NCBI GenBank assembly: GCA_005881995.1
Contig: VBHV01000633.1
Span: 1 to 9,782, forward strand
Origin: Chloroflexota bacterium
GTDB lineage: Bacteria > Chloroflexota > Ktedonobacteria > Ktedonobacterales > Ktedonobacteraceae
DNA: 9,782 nucleotides
Direction of reading: 5' to 3'
Shown here one piece after another: positions 1 to 6,506 of the stretch. Position numbers and translations under genes: made by a program. How positions within the stretch are numbered: position 1 is the stretch's first letter; each line of letters starts with the position of its first letter. The notes under the pieces were generated by a model. That model had not been told where the DNA came from. It did no database searches and was given only the letters and a program-made list of their open reading frames with translations.

Positions 1-2
1 AG

Positions 3-38
3 GAGCAGGCCATTACCGAGGCGTTACAAGATGCGTAG
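3..38 (+). CDS. Possible C-terminal end of an unidentified protein (partial)
   Basis: The third frame stays open from the left edge and reads EQAITEALQDA before a TAG stop at 36-38. The short peptide is helical and amphipathic with normal codons, as expected for the tail of a real gene, but eleven residues cannot identify a family. The stop is followed by a weak stem (GCGTC 45-49 with GACGC 59-63) that lacks a T tract. The other forward frames could also be open by chance over so short a stretch, so this is a tentative call. Confidence 0.3.
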   Translation, partial: EQAITEALQDA

Positions 39-472
39 GAGCGCGCGTCTTTCACGAGGACGCATCTAAAGTGAGACTCACACCGTTCGCACCAACGGCC
101 CATCGCGTTGACAGAGAAGTCGCTCCCCGAAGCTCACGACCGATCGTCTGCCGTCTGGTAAGGTTGCTTCACTCGTGTTCACTTTGCGACACACCTCCTC
201 CAGGTCGCGTACCAGTACTCGGTTGTTAAACGCACACGGTTCGAGCTGCACCTCGCTCTTTGTCGTGGTGATCCACCCACCCAATTTGAAAAAGGGGAAT
301 AAGTGCTGCCCCCCACAGTATGGTTAACAATAGATTATCTCGTAGACGTCGTAGGTTGGCAAGAAACGTCCGCAGCAAGCGATAGGCTACGAATTCGCCT
401 GTGGGGAGGCGAGCCTACAAAAACTAGAACAGAACGTCTGCTCATCTCGTTAAGCAAAATAATGCAAGCTGT
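39..472. other. Gene-poor stretch upstream of the TPP leader
   Basis: No protein family is recognisable here. A minus-strand frame (284-78, TTG start, 68 codons) has no ribosome binding site and may be chance or the remnant of a decayed gene. A plus-strand frame (303-527, GTG start) has an acceptable AAAGGGG at 291-297 but codes for an unconvincing 74-residue peptide that runs up to the TPP leader. The stretch holds several complementary segments: GTGAG/CTCAC at 71-81, CCCCACAG 311-318 with CTGTGGGG 399-406, and GTAGGTTGGC 351-360 with GCGAGCCTAC 409-418. These suggest a folded RNA or a degraded mobile element, but nothing named can be assigned. Confidence 0.5.
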
Positions 473-502
473 TTGCCTTGGGGCTATGTTGTATGATATA
501 TT
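473..502 (+). promoter_or_regulatory. Candidate promoter of the TPP-controlled operon
   Basis: TTGCCT (473-478) and TATATT (497-502) are separated by 18 bases and resemble a housekeeping sigma-factor -35/-10 pair. Transcription would begin near 509, about 30 bases before the 5' strand of the outer stem of the riboswitch. The AT-rich setting and the position support it, but the -35 match is only partial and TATGAT (492-497) offers a competing -10. Confidence 0.3.
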
Positions 503-539
503 TCAAAGTAAGCATGTAGTACATTAATCGTCATATTTG

Positions 540-649
<110 letters not shown>

Positions 650-650
650 T

Positions 651-730
651 GCCGCTTCTCTCGCTATATTCGAACAGGTAATCGATATCGCAGGAACCTG
701 ATCTGGATAATACCAGCGGAGGGAAGCGGC
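651..730 (+). promoter_or_regulatory. Partial second TPP aptamer (3' half only)
   Basis: An 8-bp perfect stem (GCCGCTTC 651-658 with GAAGCGGC 723-730) encloses a second pyrophosphate-sensing arm: GAACCTGATCTGG (694-706) and ATAATACCAGCGGAGGGA (707-724), with CTGG 703-706 pairing with CCAG 713-716. It differs from the first copy by only a few bases in this arm. The expected CTGAGA pyrimidine-sensing loop is absent between 659 and 693, where only a weak AT-rich pairing is possible. TCGCTAT at 661-667 repeats 541-547 of the first aptamer, so the unit looks like a tandem duplicate that lost its 5' half. Whether it still binds TPP or any ligand is unknown. Confidence 0.65.
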
Positions 731-760
731 ACGGCGCACGAGTCATTACACCAGTAATCC

Positions 761-794
761 AGGCCGTAACCCTCTACAGGGTTGCGGCCTTTTT
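761..794 (+). terminator. Intrinsic terminator of the TPP leader
   Basis: A 13-bp stem (761-773 with 778-790, one G-T pair) has the four-base loop CTAC and runs into five T residues (790-794). It ends 31 bases before the ATPase start, after the riboswitch, which is the classic place for the expression platform of a transcription-terminating switch. A small hairpin (ATTAC 745-749 with GTAAT 754-758) sits just before it. Confidence 0.9.
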
Positions 795-825
795 ATATGC
801 TCTGTAAGTTGTATTGGAGAGGAGC

Positions 826-1596
826 ATGGAAACATCGAAATTGCAGGTGCAGGGTGTGACGAAAACGTTTCATCAAGGGCGGCAGTCACTGGAAACGCTT
901 GCATCCATTGACCTGGCTGTCGAGGCTGGTGAATTTGTCACGGTCATTGGCCCCAGCGGCAGCGGCAAGAGTACGCTTTTTAATATTGTAGCGGGTATTG
1001 AAACGCCGGATGCCGGTATGATTGCTATTGATGGCGAAGCAGATAGCGCGCGCGCTGGAAAAACAGGCTACATGCCACAACAACCACTGTTGTTGCCCTG
1101 GAAAACCGTTGAAGAAAACGTGGTGCTGGGGCTGGATGTGCGCAGGGTCCCGCGCAAGAAGGCCCTGTTTGAGGCGCATGCCTTGCTCAAACGCTTCGGA
1201 TTGATGGACTTCGCGCAGTATTATCCCGCCGCGCTCTCCGGCGGCATGCGCCAGCGTGTTGCACTACTGCGCACAGTACTCTTCAACCGCTCCTTCCTTT
1301 TGCTCGACGAACCATTCGGAGCATTGGATGCGCTCACACGCCTTTCGTGCCAGGTGTGGCTGTTGGACGTGTGGCAAGAATTTCATTCAAGCGTCCTCTT
1401 TATCACTCACGATGTGCGCGAGGCCATCCTGTTGTCGAACCGCATCTACGTGTTGAGTGCGCGACCGGCGCGGGTATTGCGTGTGGTGGACGTACCTCTC
1501 CCATACCCACGTCAAACGGAACAGCTGGCATCGGCGCATGCCCTGCAATTGGAACAGGAGTTGATGACACTTCTGTTAAAGGAGCAGCAGCTATGA
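826..1596 (+). CDS. thiZ: ABC transporter ATP-binding protein, ThiZ-like (thiamine pyrimidine precursor uptake)
   Basis: This is the cytoplasmic ATPase that would power the importer made with the next two genes. From the ATG at 826 it is 256 residues, usual for the nitrate/sulfonate/taurine/pyrimidine-precursor branch. It has Walker A GPSGSGKST (42-50), a Q-loop glutamine in MPQQP (Q85), signature LSGGMRQR (137-144), Walker B FLLLDEP with D161/E162, and the H-loop THD (H195). The start at 826 follows the purine-rich GGAGAGGAG (816-824); a TTG at 814 is possible but lies upstream of that site. It is the first gene after the TPP terminator, and its stop overlaps the permease start in ATGA, indicating translational coupling. 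The substrate is inferred from the riboswitch and from the THI5-like binding protein; the ATPase alone would not tell it from SsuB or TauB. Confidence 0.88.
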   Translation: METSKLQVQGVTKTFHQGRQSLETLASIDLAVEAGEFVTVIGPSGSGKSTLFNIVAGIETPDAGMIAIDGEADSARAGKTGYMPQQPLLLPWKTVEENVVLGLDVRRVPRKKALFEAHALLKRFGLMDFAQYYPAALSGGMRQRVALLRTVLFNRSFLLLDEPFGALDALTRLSCQVWLLDVWQEFHSSVLFITHDVREAILLSNRIYVLSARPARVLRVVDVPLPYPRQTEQLASAHALQLEQELMTLLLKEQQL

Positions 1597-2363
1597 AACT
1601 ACGCAAACTGGCAAACTATGGGCCTGCTATCGTCCTGATTGTAGCGCTGCTGGCGCTGTGGCAACTCTACGTGCAGGTTAGCCAGATCAGCCCTCGTTTC
1701 TTGCCCGCTCCAACGGCCATCGTCACGGCTCTGGTGAATAACTGGCCTGTCATCTATGACAATACAGTGCAAACCATGCTCGAAACGGTGCTGGGCATCA
1801 CTATTGCAACGCTGTTCGGCCTGCTGATGGCGATCCTGTTGGATGTGTCGAACTGGATGCGCAGGGCGATCTACCCCCTGCTGGTGACATCGCAGACCAT
1901 CCCGATGATAGCCCTCGCGCCACTCCTGCTCATCTGGATTGGCTTTGATATTCGCTCGAAACTGATCGTCGTCATTCTCTATTGTTTTTTTCCAATAGCT
2001 GTAGCCTGCGCCGATGGCCTGGCTTCGGTCGAACCAGAGTTGATCAACTTGCTGCGCAGCATGCGTGCGTCGCGCTGGCGAATCCTCTGGATGGTGCGTT
2101 TGCCTGCCGCCATGCCCGCCTTCTTCTCCGGCCTGCGTATCGCCGCGACCTACAGTGTCGTCGGAGCTATCTTTGGGGAGTACGTTGGTGGAGAGAAAGG
2201 ACTGGGTATCTACATGCAGCGAGCCACCAATTCACTTGCAATGACCCAGGTTTTTGCCGCCATCCTGGTAACGGCTGTACTCAGCCTTTTCCTGTTCGGC
2301 CTTGTATCCGTCATCGAACGTCTTGCTTTACCCTGGTATCACGGCGCAGTGCAACGCCAGTAA
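1593..2363 (+). CDS. thiX: ABC transporter permease, ThiX-like
   Basis: This membrane subunit of 256 residues belongs to the MetI/SsuC-like permease family. Segments rich in Leu, Ile, Val and Ala near residues 8-28, 60-85, 95-120, 120-137, 185-205 and 220-245 give about six membrane spans. The cytoplasmic coupling loop with the EAA-type pattern lies between the fourth and fifth spans (ADGLASVEPELINLLRSMRA and onward), where it would dock on the ATPase. The ATG at 1593 is chosen because it overlaps the ATPase stop by four bases and has AAAGGAG at 1578-1584 eight bases upstream. The open frame extends further upstream only as an overlap with the ATPase gene. It probably forms a homodimer with two ThiZ-like subunits. 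A perfect palindrome follows nine bases after its stop. Confidence 0.88.
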   Translation: MKLRKLANYGPAIVLIVALLALWQLYVQVSQISPRFLPAPTAIVTALVNNWPVIYDNTVQTMLETVLGITIATLFGLLMAILLDVSNWMRRAIYPLLVTSQTIPMIALAPLLLIWIGFDIRSKLIVVILYCFFPIAVACADGLASVEPELINLLRSMRASRWRILWMVRLPAAMPAFFSGLRIAATYSVVGAIFGEYVGGEKGLGIYMQRATNSLAMTQVFAAILVTAVLSLFLFGLVSVIERLALPWYHGAVQRQ

Positions 2364-2372
2364 AATACGAGA

Positions 2373-2400
2373 ACGCGATTATGAAGCTTCATAATCGCGT
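2373..2400. repeat. Perfect 28-bp palindrome between permease and binding protein
   Basis: The left arm ACGCGATTATGAAG (2373-2386) is followed at once by its exact reverse complement (2387-2400), with no mismatch. In RNA it would form a 12-bp stem capped by AGCT. No T tract follows, so it is not an ordinary terminator. It lies nine bases after the permease stop and 29 bases before the binding-protein start. An intercistronic hairpin that protects or processes the mRNA, or a DNA site for a dimeric regulator, are both possible. Confidence 0.85.
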
Positions 2401-2429
2401 CCCTCCGATCCGACGAAAGGAAACATGTT

Positions 2430-3536
2430 ATGCATAAGCGCACACGTCTGCTATTGAGCATTTGTATACCGGTAGTGTTAGTTATCGTGGTTGTCAGCGC
2501 CTACCTCTTCCAACTGCGCGCCGCCAACAGTGAGTCGGGAACGCCACACGTGGTGGTCACGCCCAGTTCACCATGCGTATCGTTAAACAAAGCAGCTCCG
2601 CAGCAGTTGACCACCATGAACCTCGCGCTCGACTGGACGCCCAATACCAACCACACTGGTATCTACGTCGCGCTGGTACAGAACTGGTACCGCGCCGAGG
2701 GGATTGATCTGCACCTGCTCCCTTACTCTGCCAATGTCTCGCCCGATGTACTCGTCTCTTCGGGAAAGGCTGATGTTGGGATCAGCGCTACCGAGGGGAT
2801 CGTGGCGGACGCGGCAGCGGGCCAACCCGTGGTTTCGATTGCCGCCATCATCCAGCACAACACCTCGGCGTTGGTAACGCTGAAGAGTTCTGGCTTGACG
2901 CGCCCGCGCGACCTGGACGGCAAGACCTATGGTGGTTTCGGCGCACCCTATGAATCAGCCGTCGTGGGCGAGATCATCAAGCAGGACGGGGGCAAAGGCC
3001 AGTTTACTAATGTGACCTTGAGCATTGACGCGATGCAGGCGCTGGAATCGCACCGTATCGACTTCGTATGGGTCTTCCAGGGCTGGGAAGTCATTCAGGC
3101 GCAGCGCGACGGCGTCCAACTGAATGTCTTCCCGATCACTAACTATGGCGTCGCTGACTACTATACGCCGAATATCATCACCAGCCCCACCGAGATTCAG
3201 CGCGAACCTGGTCTGCTGCGCCGGTTTATGCTGGCCACTTCCTGTGGTTACGATTACGCGCGCACCCATGCACACGACGCGGCGAAAATGTTGATCAATA
3301 AAGCGAACGCCGATAATCCGGGAACTTTCACCGATACCGGCCTGGTCTACGCCAGCCAGGATTACCTCAGTCCTCGCTACGCCGACCCGGGTCGTAAGTG
3401 GGGCTGGCAGGACGCCGCGCCCTGGCACAACTACCCGCAATTCATCCTGGATTCCGGCGGGATATTAGATGCGTCGAGCAAGCCTGTTCACAGTATGAAC
3501 TTTGATGCGTTGTGGACCAATAAGTTTTTGCCCTGA
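2430..3536 (+). CDS. thiY: ABC transporter substrate-binding protein, ThiY-like (NMT1/THI5 family)
   Basis: This 368-residue protein captures the transported molecule outside the membrane. A basic N-terminus and one hydrophobic stretch (about residues 7-28) form a signal peptide or a membrane anchor. No lipobox is present, so it seems tethered by that segment or secreted. The NMT1/THI5 domain starts at about residue 63 with MNLALDWTPNTNHTGIYVA, the hallmark opening of pyrimidine-precursor binding proteins related to yeast THI5 and bacterial ThiY, and runs to about residue 290. The family binds formylaminopyrimidine or hydroxymethylpyrimidine, precursors of the pyrimidine half of thiamine. C49 and C272 could form a disulfide, which is speculation. 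ATG 2430 has AAAGGA at 2416-2421. Its role in thiamine salvage is supported by the upstream TPP leader and the neighbouring pyrophosphokinase. Confidence 0.9.
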   Translation: MHKRTRLLLSICIPVVLVIVVVSAYLFQLRAANSESGTPHVVVTPSSPCVSLNKAAPQQLTTMNLALDWTPNTNHTGIYVALVQNWYRAEGIDLHLLPYSANVSPDVLVSSGKADVGISATEGIVADAAAGQPVVSIAAIIQHNTSALVTLKSSGLTRPRDLDGKTYGGFGAPYESAVVGEIIKQDGGKGQFTNVTLSIDAMQALESHRIDFVWVFQGWEVIQAQRDGVQLNVFPITNYGVADYYTPNIITSPTEIQREPGLLRRFMLATSCGYDYARTHAHDAAKMLINKANADNPGTFTDTGLVYASQDYLSPRYADPGRKWGWQDAAPWHNYPQFILDSGGILDASSKPVHSMNFDALWTNKFLP

Positions 3537-3552
3537 ATCATCAGGGCAAAAA
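3525..3552. repeat. Inverted repeat in the convergent gap between thiY-like and thiN-like genes
   Basis: TTTTTGCCCTGA (3525-3536) and TCAGGGCAAAAA (3541-3552) form a perfect 12-bp stem with an ATCA loop. The TGA stop of the binding protein lies inside the left arm. Convergent genes often share a bidirectional terminator here, but the polarity is reversed: on both strands the T residues precede the stem and A residues follow it, so a U tract is missing. It may act as a 3' end stabiliser or a poor terminator. Confidence 0.75.
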
Positions 3553-3571
3553 CTGCATCCTTTCCCTGGCG

Positions 3572-4216
3572 TCATGTGAAGAAAAAGCTATGAATGACCA
3601 GCAACAGCCCACGCTCCAGGGATACTTCCGCGTGTTCCTGGGTGAGTACGTTGCTGACTCCACGTGGCTTGCCGAAATAGAGCGTCTCGCCTTGTAGAGG
3701 ATAGTACAGTCCCGATGTACGTATGCCGCTGGCATCGCCTGTTAAGGGCAAGAGTGAAAGCAGGTCGCCCACATGTCCATCGATTGCGGTAGTACCCGGT
3801 CCTTTGACCAACCAGCAGACCGATGGTCCGTCGACAATTTTGATCGGCACGCTATCAAACCCCGCCAGTAACAACACATTGGCCATCGTATGATCGAAAC
3901 GTGCGCCGCCGAGTGCCCCGAGCAGCGTAATCTCTGTGGCTCCCTGCTCAATTGCGAGTTGCACCGCCAGTTCCGTATCCGTCTCGTCTTTCTCGACGGC
4001 AGCGGAGACTGTACGACTACCGCCTGCCCGCAATTGCTCTACAAGCTGCTTATCGAGCGAATCGAAATCTCCTACCACAATAGCAGGAGTACAACCATAG
4101 CGCAGAGCAGTGGCGGCCCCACTATCCGCAGCGATAACCATATCGGCGCCGGCAATGGCTTTATAGAAAGCTTCCCCTGGTTCGAGCGTGCCTCCCGCGA
4201 AGATGACAATGTGCAT
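3572..4216 (-). CDS. thiN: Thiamine pyrophosphokinase
   Basis: This enzyme (EC 2.7.6.2) transfers pyrophosphate from ATP to thiamine, giving the cofactor TPP and AMP in the cytoplasm. The 214 residues match the usual size. Motifs in order are AADSGA (29-34), VVGDFDS (47-53, Mg/ATP acidic cluster), EKDETDTE (75-82, the conserved D/E-K-D-x-T-D-x-E block), and GGARFDHTMAN (103-113). The C-terminal half (about 140-205) is the beta-rich thiamine-binding domain, with GVSN at about 185-188. ATG 4216 begins at the conserved MHIVIFAGG strand; the ribosome binding site is poor. It converges with the TPP-regulated importer but lies outside that transcription unit, and no TPP element precedes it. It probably lets the cell use intact thiamine. 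Confidence 0.93.
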   Translation of the reverse strand: MHIVIFAGGTLEPGEAFYKAIAGADMVIAADSGAATALRYGCTPAIVVGDFDSLDKQLVEQLRAGGSRTVSAAVEKDETDTELAVQLAIEQGATEITLLGALGGARFDHTMANVLLLAGFDSVPIKIVDGPSVCWLVKGPGTTAIDGHVGDLLSLLPLTGDASGIRTSGLYYPLQGETLYFGKPRGVSNVLTQEHAEVSLERGLLLVIHSFFFT

Positions 4217-4259
4217 ATTTATCTACCAGAAAAGAAATGATGACCTGACAACAGGGAAA

Positions 4260-4291
4260 CGAAAGGTTTATGAGACAGTATAAACCTTTCG
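4260..4291. repeat. 12-bp inverted repeat in the divergent thiN-dprE1 promoter region
   Basis: CGAAAGGTTTAT (4260-4271) and ATAAACCTTTCG (4280-4291) are exact complements around an eight-base loop (GAGACAGT). No T tract follows on either strand, so a terminator is unlikely. It lies about 45 bases upstream of the pyrophosphokinase start and could be a hairpin in that mRNA leader or an operator for a dimeric regulator of one or both divergent genes. Confidence 0.7.
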
Positions 4292-4296
4292 GCTAA

Positions 4297-4330
4297 AACG
4301 TAGCAATGCTTTCTTTTCCTACGTTATAGT
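4297..4330 (+). promoter_or_regulatory. Candidate promoter/operator of the dprE1-like gene
   Basis: AACGTAG (4297-4303) and CTACGTT (4319-4325) form an inverted repeat with a 15-base spacer. It runs into TATAGT (4325-4330), a fair -10 box 27 bases before the GTG start. A clear -35 box is not visible, which together with the dyad could mean activator or repressor control. The call rests on position and pattern only. Confidence 0.3.
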
Positions 4331-4356
4331 ATGTGTAACTGTCCGGGGAAAATCCA

Positions 4357-5775
4357 GTGGAGTATGGTCTAAGATTGATGGATTCTCAAAATATCACAAA
4401 ACAGCCCCATTCATGGGGCCGCTATCCTAAAGTCAAACATAGCCAGGTGCAATCGATTTATTGGCGTAATGAATTGCCTGATATCGCTCAATTAAAGGGA
4501 ACGGCGCTGCCCTTCGCCTATGGGCGCAGCTACGGTGATAGCTGCCTCAACGAGGGCGGCATTTCACTCGACGTCAGCCATTTGCAGCGCTTCATCTCAT
4601 TTGACGAGAAGACGGGTCTGCTGCGCTGCGAAGCAGGGATCTCACTGGCGGAAATTCTGGAGGTGTTGGTGCCGCGCGGCTGGTTTTTACCGGTCTCGCC
4701 GGGTACCAAGTTCGTATCGGTTGGCGGCGCTATCGCCAACGATATTCATGGCAAGAACCACCACCGGAGCGGTACGTTTGGGTGCCATGTCACCTGCTTC
4801 GAGCTGCTGCGCTCCAATGGCGAACGTCTGCTGTGTTCGCCTGAGCACAATAGCGAGATGTTCCGCGCGACCATCGGTGGGTTGGGGCTCACCGGCCTCA
4901 TCCTATGGGCGGAATTTCGTATGAAGCCCATAGTGAATCCCTATATCGACATGGATCACATCCGCTTCGCATCGCTCGACGAATTCTTCGAGATCTCTGC
5001 CGAATCCGACGCGGACTATGAATATACTATGTCCTGGGTGGATATTTTGATTGGTGGGAAGAACCTGTGCCGGGGTATCTTTATGCGCGGCAATCATAAC
5101 TTGTCAAGGCAACTCGCATCGAAACCGGCGAAGAAGCGCTTGCCCCTTGCTGTGCCTATCGATTTCCCTTCATTCATGCTCAATTCGCTCAGCGTCAAAG
5201 CCTTTAACGAACTATACTATCATAAACAGGTACCGAAACGGGTTCATAAAATCGTTTCGTATGACCCGTTTTTCTACCCGCTCGATTCCATCCACGACTG
5301 GTATCGTATGTACGGCAAACGCGGCTTTCTGCAGTATCAATTTGTCGTACCCTTCGAAGAAGGGCATCACGCTATGCGCGAAATCCTTGCTCGCATCCGG
5401 CGTTCAGGTGAGGGATCATTCCTGACCGTGCTAAAAACATTTGGCGATATTGCATCACCCGGCATGCTCTCGTTTCCGCGACCGGGTTTAACGCTGGCAC
5501 TGGATTTTGCCTACGATGGTCAGAAGACGCTGCGACTGTTAGAAGACCTTGACCACATCGTGCTGCAAAGCGGAGGAGCTGTCTATCCCGCCAAGGATGC
5601 GCGCATGAGCGCCGAGAGCTTCCAGGCGTTTTTCCCTGGATGGAAAGAGTTCTCGGCATACGTCGATCCGAAATTCTCCTCAAGCTTCTGGCGGCGCGTG
5701 ACCGCCGTGGTTCCCGACAGTGTTGATAATCAAGGCGACCCTGAATTAACAAGAATTGGTGACACCATAAGATGA
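4357..5775 (+). CDS. dprE1: DprE1-like FAD-dependent decaprenylphosphoryl-ribose 2'-oxidase
   Basis: The protein (472 residues; mycobacterial DprE1 has 461) resembles the flavoenzyme that oxidises the 2'-OH of polyprenyl-phosphoryl-ribose to the keto form, the first half of epimerisation to the arabinose donor for wall glycans. The N-terminal FAD-binding (PCMH-type) domain shows YGRSYGDS (55-62), GTKFVSVGGAIANDIHGKNH (about 117-136) with H131 at the flavin-contacting His position, then an ALO-type C-terminal substrate domain. K413 in YPAKDAR matches the catalytic Lys418. In PGLTLALDF, A381 stands at Cys387. I chose GTG 4357 because GGGGA (4345-4349) precedes it at a good distance; ATG 4378 is the alternative. 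Its stop overlaps the next start in ATGA. Polyprenyl chain length and product are inferred. Confidence 0.85.
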   Translation: MEYGLRLMDSQNITKQPHSWGRYPKVKHSQVQSIYWRNELPDIAQLKGTALPFAYGRSYGDSCLNEGGISLDVSHLQRFISFDEKTGLLRCEAGISLAEILEVLVPRGWFLPVSPGTKFVSVGGAIANDIHGKNHHRSGTFGCHVTCFELLRSNGERLLCSPEHNSEMFRATIGGLGLTGLILWAEFRMKPIVNPYIDMDHIRFASLDEFFEISAESDADYEYTMSWVDILIGGKNLCRGIFMRGNHNLSRQLASKPAKKRLPLAVPIDFPSFMLNSLSVKAFNELYYHKQVPKRVHKIVSYDPFFYPLDSIHDWYRMYGKRGFLQYQFVVPFEEGHHAMREILARIRRSGEGSFLTVLKTFGDIASPGMLSFPRPGLTLALDFAYDGQKTLRLLEDLDHIVLQSGGAVYPAKDARMSAESFQAFFPGWKEFSAYVDPKFSSSFWRRVTAVVPDSVDNQGDPELTRIGDTIR

Positions 5776-6506
5776 AGATTTTGATACTAGGCGCAACCTC
5801 GGCTATTGCGCAGGAAACCGCCAAATGTTTTGCCAGGGATGGCGTGGAACTTTTTTTAGTCGGGCGTTCAGCCGAAAAGCTGGAGGCAGTGCAAAACGAT
5901 CTCAAGGTGCGCGGCGCGAAATGCGCGGAAACCTTTGCACTCAATCTGAGCGATCTGGACCGCCACCAGGAAATGATACAGGCAGCCATTGAGACGCTCG
6001 ACGGACTCGACATGGCGCTGGTTGCGTATGGCACGCTGGGCGATCAGCAGCTCTCACAGGAGAGCGTGGCAAAGACGCTGGAAGAATTCACCACCAACTG
6101 CACCAGCGTGATCTCTCTCCTGACCTTGCTGGCGAATTACTTTGAACCGCGCAGGCATGGATGTATCGCTGTCATCTCCTCAGTGGCCGGTGATCGAGGC
6201 CGCATGAGCAATTATATATATGGCGCGGCCAAAGGCGCCGTTACCATCTTCCTCCAGGGCCTGCGTAGTAGACTGGCGAAATCGGGAGTAGCTGTAGTGA
6301 CGATCAAGCCCGGTTTTGTAGATACGCCGATGACCGCCTCGCTGAAGAAAGGACTGTTGTTTGCCAGCCCGCGCAGGGTTGGTGAAGGGATTTATAATGC
6401 TATGAAGAAGGGGAAAGAGGTAGTGTATTTGCCCTGGTTCTGGCGTTACATTATGTTGATCGTCAAGAGCATACCGGAGCCGGTGTTTAAGAAGATGTCG
6501 ATCTAG
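5772..6506 (+). CDS. dprE2: DprE2-like decaprenylphosphoryl-2-keto-arabinose reductase (SDR family)
   Basis: This 244-residue short-chain dehydrogenase would reduce the 2-keto intermediate with NADH, completing the ribose-to-arabinose epimerisation begun by the previous gene. The Rossmann motif is LGATSAIAQ (6-14). The catalytic triad residues are S137 (VISSVAG), Y150 and K154 (YGAAK). The Ser-Val-Ala-Gly-x-Arg run followed by RMSNYIYG, and the C-terminus RYIMLIVKSIPEPVFKKMSI, match what I recall of mycobacterial DprE2 far better than generic SDRs. The start overlaps the dprE1 stop by four bases, so both are translated together. The C-terminal hydrophobic and basic segment may bind the membrane near the lipid substrate. 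Its stop shares the bases CTAG with the stop of the opposing histidine kinase remnant. Confidence 0.86.
   Translation: MKILILGATSAIAQETAKCFARDGVELFLVGRSAEKLEAVQNDLKVRGAKCAETFALNLSDLDRHQEMIQAAIETLDGLDMALVAYGTLGDQQLSQESVAKTLEEFTTNCTSVISLLTLLANYFEPRRHGCIAVISSVAGDRGRMSNYIYGAAKGAVTIFLQGLRSRLAKSGVAVVTIKPGFVDTPMTASLKKGLLFASPRRVGEGIYNAMKKGKEVVYLPWFWRYIMLIVKSIPEPVFKKMSI

Noticed and set aside
78..284. Minus-strand frame of 68 codons containing LPDGRRSVVSFGERLLCQRD
   Set aside because: It begins with TTG without a ribosome binding site. The middle faintly recalls transposase or other enzyme text, but I could not tie it to a family.
351..418. tRNA-like segment closed by GTAGG/CCTAC
   Set aside because: There is no T-arm GTTCGA-type consensus, no plausible anticodon arm, and the inner pairings do not give a cloverleaf.
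303..527. Open frame of 74 codons with GTG start and a fair ribosome binding site
   Set aside because: The peptide resembles no family, the frame runs across pairing-rich sequence and the candidate promoter of the TPP leader, and the start is GTG; chance is more likely.
2460..2470. Cys12 of the binding protein as a lipoprotein cysteine
   Set aside because: Ile precedes it where Gly, Ala or Ser is needed, and too few hydrophobic residues stand before it.
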